From assembly GCA_963971425.1 (NCBI GenBank), contig OZ020515.1, forward strand, positions 16,756,291 to 16,820,290: a stretch of 64,000 nt of DNA. Direction: 5' to 3'. Under the pieces are notes generated by a model. That model saw nothing but the letters and a program-made list of their open reading frames with translations, made no database searches and was not told where the DNA came from. Position 1 is the first letter of the stretch; every line of letters begins with the position of its first letter. The translations under genes and the position numbers were made by a program. The stretch is from Bryoerythrophyllum caledonicum. Taxonomy: Eukaryota; Streptophyta; Bryopsida; Pottiales; Pottiaceae. Positions 57,507 to 64,000 of the stretch are shown one piece after another.

Positions 57507-58403
57507 ATGGACTTCTTGGGTGGATCGGGTGATGTGTCGGGCCGTGGCGATGGAGGTCAAGTGCCTTGGAGATATCTGAACATGGGAGCTCCTCAATCAT
57601 CTTTCAACTTTATGAATCCTGCATCAAATTCTAATTCAAATGTCTCTACCCTCCTCCACTTCATGGTAAGTAACTCTCAAACCTAACTTCTTTCTCATGT
57701 ATTTCTTATTTATTTCTTTTCTAATTATCACATTTTCTTGTGTTTGAAATGGTTTGCGGTCTTGTTAGGATTTTGTTAAGGTTTCTTAGGGTTTTAGTAG
57801 TATTTGAGTTCATATCCAAGGTGTATGTGTAATAGTTGATGATGTCTTTGCTTGTGCAACTTTTTTTATGTAAAGCGTCAATTTGTGGCTTGTTTGCAAT
57901 GTTTGTGATGTTTTACGATGTTGTTAGGTTTTTGCCAAGGTTTCTTAGGATTTCAGCAATGTTTGAGTTCTTTCAAAGGTGTATATGTAATAGTTGACGA
58001 TGTCTTTGCTTGTGTAAGTTTATTTATTATGATTTGTTTTGCTTTTTTGCAATGTTTGTGCTTGTTTGGGTTGTTGTGGGGTTGTTTCAGGGTTGCACTA
58101 CCTACAAACATTTGTATGGTTTCAAGATGATTCACAATTTTTTTAGAATGGTGTATTTGGTGTTGTAGGGACATGGTCAGCAGGTAACTTCTGTGTATCA
58201 CCCGCCTCCGCTTTTGGGTGCAAGTCGGCATTTGCCATATGGAATGTCGTTGTTGCCGTCCCCTTTACCTTTCAAAGGTGCGGCAACAATTCGAGCCCCG
58301 CCATCTCCAAATATTGATAAGAGTATTGATGGATCAGCTCATGATGAATGTGTTGTAACGGGCTTTATTCACGGACGAAGCTATTTTGCGTGCCCAGAGC
58401 GGT
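57507..58403 (+). CDS. Two-exon gene fragment, product unknown
   Basis: Exon 1 (57507-57665) starts MDFLGGSGDVSGRGDGG and ends in frame at a perfect donor, ATG|GTAAGT. Exon 2 (from 58169, after TGTTGTAG) continues GHGQQVTSVYHPPPLLGA to FACPER and a stop at 58403. The joined product of about 130 residues is Gly/Pro/Ser-rich, like the disordered N-terminus of a larger regulator or transposon protein. A GT at 58353 (GTTGTAACG) might be another donor, so further exons could exist. No domain is recognised. A GTGAGCG-type repeat begins at its end. It converges with the methyltransferase gene on the other strand. Confidence 0.4.
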
Positions 58404-58441
58404 GAGCGGTGAGCGATGAGGGGTGAGGGGTGAGCTGTGAG
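58396..58441. repeat. Seven-base tandem repeat (GTGAGCG-type)
   Basis: About six consecutive units of GGTGAGC/GGTGAGG/GATGAGG. Confidence 0.85.
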
Positions 58442-59966
58442 CCCAAGGTTACAAAAAAGGGTTTTTTAGGATTTTTAAAAGGATTCCTTATGTTTAAAAA
58501 AAACAAAAAAAAATGAAATTTTTACTGCAAGTTCAAAGAAATATAAGTAAAAGTTAAAAAATGTAAAGTAAATGTTTGTTGAAGAAATTGTAAATAAAGA
58601 TAAAAGGCAAGAAGTTTGAAAAAGTTGTTAAAGTTTTAGTGAAAAAGAAAAGGTAAAAAGTAGAGGCCTACAGCCGCGGAAGTAGTGGAATAATTGAACG
58701 AGAAGATTAAACTTAAAAACATGAAGTACATTACGAGCCTCTGATTGACTTAATAAGTGGGAAATATTCTCTTTTGGTGAATGAAGTTAGTTCGATTAAA
58801 ATGTGATCAAATGTTTGAAAAGTGTTTTGTTTTGGTGATTGAAGTTAGTTCTATCAAAATGTGATCTTGCTAAAGTAGAGGATGCAAATCATAAGCGAGA
58901 AAAATGTAATCTTGCGGCAAAGAAGGGCCATCACTGTTAGATGTTTTTTGAGATTGTCCGGAATAGATCAAAGTGATATAGTTATGTAAATTATCCTATA
59001 GCCGTGGATATATACTTCCATTGTGGAATTTAGCGTGTTCACACTTACCATTTTTTGATACATTTGTTTTTTACATCTTATTTACAAGTAATAATGCTAC
59101 ATCAAATCCTAAATCATAAATCCTAAGCCCTAAATTCTAAAGTTTTAGTCCTAAATCCAAAACCGTAAACCCTAAACTCTAAGAGCTTGGAATTTTTCAA
59201 TATAGATCAATAGATTAAAAGATCGATTCTTTAAACACCAAATTGACTTAGACATATGGGAGAGATAGTTTAATCCAAGCATGTCATTTGACTTTATCGC
59301 CTTCTTGTAGAATTGAGCTCCATGGTCCATTACAAGCAATTCAATAATTTCTTGACTCCTTGTCACCACGATCTTGCTACCACATGAAAGTCCAATATTT
59401 AGATATTTTTGTACATCATTATTAGAATTGTCTGGAATTTCAATTTGTTAGTTGGTATAAATATTTGGCGAAACTGGTTCATTAGGCCATTATTTATGCA
59501 ATAACAACCGTGCTTCAAATGAAGTTTACTTGTTATGTTAGAAAGAACACACCCTTGAAAACTACAACGATCTGGAGACATTCAACTAGAAGAGACTGTA
59601 TTTATCAGATATTTATCAATTCATGCCGAACTAGTCCCAGTAAATCTAAAGATTGAACAGAACAATAAAAGCCACATTAAACAAATACCAGATAAATACC
59701 TAATAAATATCTGATAAATACATGTTTATGTATAAGTGAGGTATATTTTATTTGACAGCTTTTAGTTAAGGTTCATTCATCATTAGAGATGCATACATGC
59801 AGTTCATTTGGAACGGTTCGAACTTGGAGAAAGATAAACCATTGTTCAAAGACATGCATAAGACAATAGAAAATATGAAAATATAATCACATATATAATG
59901 ATTTCAAATAAAAACCAAGTAAAGGACAAATCACATCCAAATAAAAATAGACACATAAAAATACTA
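58442..59966. other. Non-coding stretch with telomere-like patch
   Basis: Apart from the telomere-like repeats at 59100-59182 and a small inverted repeat (TATCAGATATTTATCA at about 59596, inverted near 59705), nothing is seen. Confidence 0.45.
59100..59182. repeat. Degenerate interstitial telomere-like repeats
   Basis: Successive variants of CCTAAAT, CCCTAAA and CCTAAGC, including TAAACCCTAAACTCTAAG, fit a degraded array of the plant CCCTAAA heptamer. Confidence 0.6.
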
Positions 59967-60222
59967 TCAATGGCTACCAAGACTATAACTACTACTAGTG
60001 TCTTCAAAACTGCTTTCAGTACCTGAACTTTCATGAGCCTCGTCATCAACAAACTTCAAAACCCGAGGATCATAAGGACGTTTTGATGGCTGTAGAGATG
60101 GAGATGTTATAGCTGCATAAACCTAAGCCATTTGCTCTGCATAGTGTGGAAGGAATAGGCTTGAGGATGGTGTAAATTCTAGCGACATCATCGTAGTAGA
60201 AGTAGGGGTCATTGCCAAAGAT
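59967..60222 (-). pseudogene. Possible last exon of the ParB/methyltransferase gene
   Basis: After an acceptor-like TTTTATAG, one frame reads TPTSTTMMSLEFTPSSSLFL, then after one TAG continues SLQPSKRPYDPRVLKF and ends FEDTSSSYSLGSH-stop. The Ser/Thr/Glu-rich tail looks like coding sequence. The upstream exon ends at TGA followed at once by a strong GTAAGT donor, so the TGA may be a mutated sense codon and this the true C-terminus. Joining the two leaves a phase mismatch, so an indel or another exon edge is required. Confidence 0.35.
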
Positions 60223-60313
60223 CTATAAAAGAATTCAAGGAATTAGATAATACGTGATAAGGGTAACTTGGAAAGACATTTGAAATGAATACCAACATTA
60301 AAACACAACTTAC

Positions 60314-63300
60314 TCATAAGAAAACGCGGTTGCGTTTCTGCTTCTTCTCTGGGCGGTCTTTGGGATCAAGCCGCCTAACCTTTAGCTTTTCAACAACTGT
60401 TGCAATAGAAGGAACATGGATAAGACGCTCTAGAAGAGCCTTGAAGATCTCAAGGTCTTCTTCAAATGCCAGTATATGTCTGCCAAGAGATTGACAAGCT
60501 CGAATAGAGGCACCTGGAAAAACAAAGATTTATGTATTAATTAACATAAGTTTAATAATGAAAAAATGAGCTAAAACAATAAAGGTTGGGATTGGGACTA
60601 ACCAGTAGAAGCAGACCAATCCAACACAATGTCTCCAACCTTGGTAGTGGTGTCAATAAAAGCCTTCACAAAATCTTTAGCTTTCTCCCGAGGTCCTCTC
60701 CATGGTACAGTTCCTCGCATATGCAGCATCTCAGAAGGCAACATGTTCCAAACCATGTCTTTCTTCTCGATATCACATGTGATGGAGAACTTGGATTGCA
60801 CAGGAGTGTCCCGCACAAATAGTTGAACCCAAAAACGAGTGCACTACAAAAACAAAGTGGGTGGAAGAAGCTTTAATGATAAAAGAAAACCTTTGGAATG
60901 AATGAAACAATAGTAACAATGAAAATTTATTAGATGATAAAAATCAATAATATAAAAATGACAAATTACCGTAGACTTTGGATTCCGTGGTGAAGTCAAA
61001 GGAAGTTCATTCATTGCCTACCAATCGTGCTCCAAACGAAAGCTATAAGTCTCTGCACAATCCTCCACTTCTCGAAGAAGGTCGCGTTCGTTTGGATGAA
61101 ACAGTAAAAGGACCGCATCATCATGAAGGTACAAATCAGCAAACTCAAATATAGTCTCAACATAATTTGTAGGCCTAATATTCTATGACGGAATTGCCAT
61201 AGAAGGTGTTGAAATCCCCAGTACACGTAAATTTTCGGGAATGTCTGCAATAAGCAAATCAATTCCCATATGTTGACATATCTCTCAAGAGACACAACGA
61301 CTCCTCCCTCCACCAACCTGAGAATAAAATGAAAAAAATATAATTACAACAATGCTTTGAAATATTATAAAAATAGAGATTTCTTGTAGTACTAAACAAC
61401 ACAGAGATTAGCCAAACTTTGAAATATAAGTTACTTACCCTAGCAACAAAATCATGAAGAGATTGCCATAATGGATGAGGTCCTGAGGGTTGCTCCAAGG
61501 AATCCATCAAAGTTGATATTGAGGCATTGTGGATGAATGACTCAGATGGGGTAGGCGTAGGAGGTGCAGAAGAGCCAGATGGAGTTAGACGGTGTTGGTG
61601 TCGTTGCCGCACTACATCTCTAGTTGCTTGGATATAGCTTGAACTGGCTGCGTGAGACTCAATCACAGGAGGAGAATATCCTGCAACATCTCCTACCGGT
61701 GAACTATCGCTAGGTGGAGAAATTGAAGGATCCACTTTGGCAAGAGCCTCCACTACAGCCTTTTCAACAGCTACAGCTTGCTCAGTTGCAACTTTGGCTG
61801 CTAACTCTTTTTCTAGTTTGATCTTTTGAACCTTTGTTAACCTCTTCTTCTTTAAATTCGTACCATCTGCAATGGTAAGTAGAGATGATGAAGGTTCAAA
61901 GAGAACAACATCATCTTCATTACCTGATTTTTGAAGATCAGCCACATCAAGAGAGCTCCAAAGTTCACTTTCCTCATCAGGTGTATATGAGCCTTGGCAC
62001 TCCAAATACCAACCTCCTCCACGGAGATGTGATGCAGAAAACCTATTTTCTTGTTGCTTATCGTAGATGCACATACCGGAACCAGGCTGCGTCCAAGCAG
62101 CAAAAAAGGTAGGACTATTGTTCTACCCTAATGCATTCTTTGGTGTGAGCTCTCGAACAATGTACCTGCAATTGAAACAAATTATAAAGCACATAATATA
62201 TATGTAATAAAATCAAAATTAAAAGGGTAAATAAATTGCTCACCTATAGAGAGTCTGCTAGACATCAACCTTAGCAAGAGGACGGTTCTCAAATGAAGTG
62301 CTTTTCAAAAATGGAGGCTTTACGCTTGGATGCAAAAATGATTAGAATGCCCTGTCCCATAGAAGAATTCGCCATCTATCGACGTACTCAGCAGGTTTGA
62401 GAATTTTCGTTGATACCTCCCAATTAACAGAAATACATCCATCTTCACAAAACTTCTCAAATTCCTACATAAAAGCCACTTCAAACTGGAAAAAAAAGTA
62501 TTGAAACATGAGAAAGTATTGAATAAGATAGATTGTACATTGAATTCCAAAAAAAAATTATTACCTCTGCCCAGAAAGTTGCCCGACTCACCCACAAATC
62601 GAGGGTACTCTCTTTTACATCTCCATCAGGGAATCGAAAAGAAGTGCGAAGAAGAGAATTAGAATTCCACCAGTGCAACCATTTCTCCATAAAGCGAGGC
62701 TCCACAACACAAGTGACCACTTTTTGTAACTTTTCAATGGTCATTTGTGGCTTCTTGAAGTGGCTAAAATGGTAATTGTTCTAAAAAAACAAAAACAATG
62801 TCAAATGATTCAAAAGGCAAAGTAATTTGAGTTATATAATTTGTTATAAAAAAATATTGAATTGAATTAATAACGTCATACCTCTTCAAAAAATGCATCT
62901 CCATGCACGGGTTTGGCAACTGCAAGATACTTCACAAAGTCCTTCAATTTGATTGCCTTCACCATTTTCTCTGCAGCAGAAGTCATAGCTTGCCAAATTC
63001 CTTCAGCTGATTTGTCTTCTTTGGGTGTTTTTTCTTCATACTCAATAGCTGCTTCATCAGAAGTCCATGCAATGTCTTGCTGTATTAAGCATGGAATATT
63101 CAACATATATTAGCCATGAAATTGTTAGATAATGAAATTATTGGATGAAAATGAAGACAATAAAGACAATTACCCGATATAAGAAGGATACAAAAACGTC
63201 CATAGTAAGTGGATACCACGACGGTCTAGATTTCTTGACTTTCACGCAAGTTCTATACTCGTCTGAAGTTAACAAGTCCTTGAAGTCTTCAAGCTTCAAA

Positions 63301-64000
63301 CCACCGTAGTAACGCATGCGGTGAAGCCTAGCGGTAAGACTGGACTTTACATAATCATTTTGAGTTGACCTACACATAAACAATGATTAATATATAGGTA
63401 AATGAGAAGTGAAAGCTCCAATCAATAAAATCAATGATAGAAGTTTTACCAGTTGACGTCGTGCATGGCATTCAGAAGTGACAATACTTTATCCTTTGGA
63501 TAAACAACAGCACTGAAGACTGAATAGTGCCAGTGGCGGTCTTCAGAGTGCAAAGCAGAAATATGCCGCCACCATGCTGTATACCAATGGTTTCCATCCC
63601 ATATTAAAAATATCTTTCTAACAAAAGATGCCTACTGTGGATCTGCCTTCAAAGTTGCCTCAAAGCAATTGTTAATATCACGCCAATGTGAATTCCATGA
63701 AACAATAGTGTCCTCAGTCACATCTGATGTGCACTCTTTATCATCATAAATGGAAACATAGATAGCACGATCTCTTTCAAGGTACCCCCTTTCAAACCTC
63801 TTTTCTAAAGTCATCACATCCACTTCTAGAATGGGTCTTACTCTAGAAAGCGGAACCATACGACATAGTGGTATATAAAACCGCTCGCAAGACACGCGCA
63901 TGATGTCAAAGATGGAAACAAAATCTGACTTGCTTTGAAATCTCTTTGCTCGCGCACCAACAGCTGAATTTCCAAGACCAGTTGGGCATATTGGAACACT
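60314..64000 (-). pseudogene. ParB-like / N6-N4 DNA methyltransferase gene, multi-exon, with premature stops
   Basis: Nine exons join in frame through GT-AG introns: 63450-64000 (open at the window edge), 63174-63369, 62882-63079, 62565-62780, 62244-62485, 61439-62165, 60970-61317, 60603-60843 and 60314-60513, about 972 visible codons. Exon 1 reads VSIYDDKECTSDVTED and FLIWDGNHWYTAWWRHI, a ParB/sulfiredoxin-type block (DGNHR expected; Arg is Trp). Exon 6 has a Lys/Ala coiled-coil-like run and a Pro/Ser linker. Exon 7 gives GIDLLIADIPENL, at the place of the DPPY motif, then DLYLHDDAVLLLFHP. Exons 8-9 give GDIVLDWSASTG-ASIRACQSLGR then ILAFEEDLEIFKALLERL, the SAM-binding motif I of permuted (beta-type) N6/N4 methylases. 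Eight premature stops: TAG 63632-63634; TAG 62465-62467, TAA 62342-62344, TAG 62258-62260; TAG 62123-62125; TGA 61285-61287, TAG 61183-61185, TAG 61018-61020. All splice sites look intact, so decay is recent or partial. Confidence 0.75.

Noticed and set aside
60314-64000. Reassigned genetic code in which TAG/TAA read as Gln, which would make the methyltransferase gene intact
   Set aside because: APC1 runs 1918 codons with no in-frame TAG or TAA and uses normal Gln codons, and TGA stops also occur in the decayed genes. Deamination decay explains the pattern better.
1-64000. CRISPR arrays, rRNA genes, bacterial operons or phage
   Set aside because: No regularly spaced repeats with spacers, no rRNA signature, and the genes show eukaryotic introns and retrotransposons.

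Overview
The window looks like a gene-poor, AT-rich nuclear segment from a plant, probably a non-flowering land plant or close streptophyte relative. The evidence is a full-length plant-type APC1 gene, plant-style LTR retrotransposons, GT-AG introns, degenerate CCCTAAA-type telomere-like repeats and many MITEs. The lineage cannot be fixed from sequence alone. Several gene families here (OTU-like, AT-hook and ParB/methyltransferase-like) resemble bryophyte and fern proteins from memory only, not from a search.

Layout. 1-4.6 kb: decayed minus-strand coding sequence including an OTU-protease-like pseudogene. 4.6-10.6 kb: non-coding DNA with MITEs and a TA microsatellite. 10.67-20.58 kb: a decayed Ty3/gypsy element whose polyprotein carries a C5-cytosine DNA methyltransferase between protease and reverse transcriptase, and a PHD finger at its C-terminal end. 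A PIF/Harbinger-like MITE sits in its leader, and its 3' end has a repeat-leader-repeat arrangement. 20.6-29.5 kb: non-coding DNA with MITEs, a family with TTAACCCC ends and a CACTA-like element containing a hairpin. 31.3-37.06 kb: the only clearly intact cellular gene, APC1, as one uninterrupted 1918-codon minus-strand frame. 38.9-39.55 kb: an AT-hook pseudogene. 44.2-45.6 kb: two MITEs. 46.3-51.8 kb: a complete but inactivated Ty1/copia element with 312-bp LTRs. 52.2-55.2 kb: a MITE, a tRNA-derived SINE head and a Tc1-type (DD34E) transposase relic. 56-59.2 kb: tandem repeats and a two-exon gene fragment. 60.3-64 kb: at least nine minus-strand exons encoding a ParB-like DGNH domain and a C-terminal N6/N4-type DNA methyltransferase domain, with intact splice sites but eight premature stops; it runs off the window.

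The two most interesting loci both encode DNA methyltransferases of different chemical classes in mobile or mobile-like settings: a C5 enzyme inside a gypsy polyprotein next to a chromatin-reader finger, and a eukaryotic, intron-containing gene with the ParB-methylase architecture known from prokaryotes and phages. Both are decayed. Many of their stops and active-site losses fit C-to-T or G-to-A change, as expected for DNA that was methylated and silenced.
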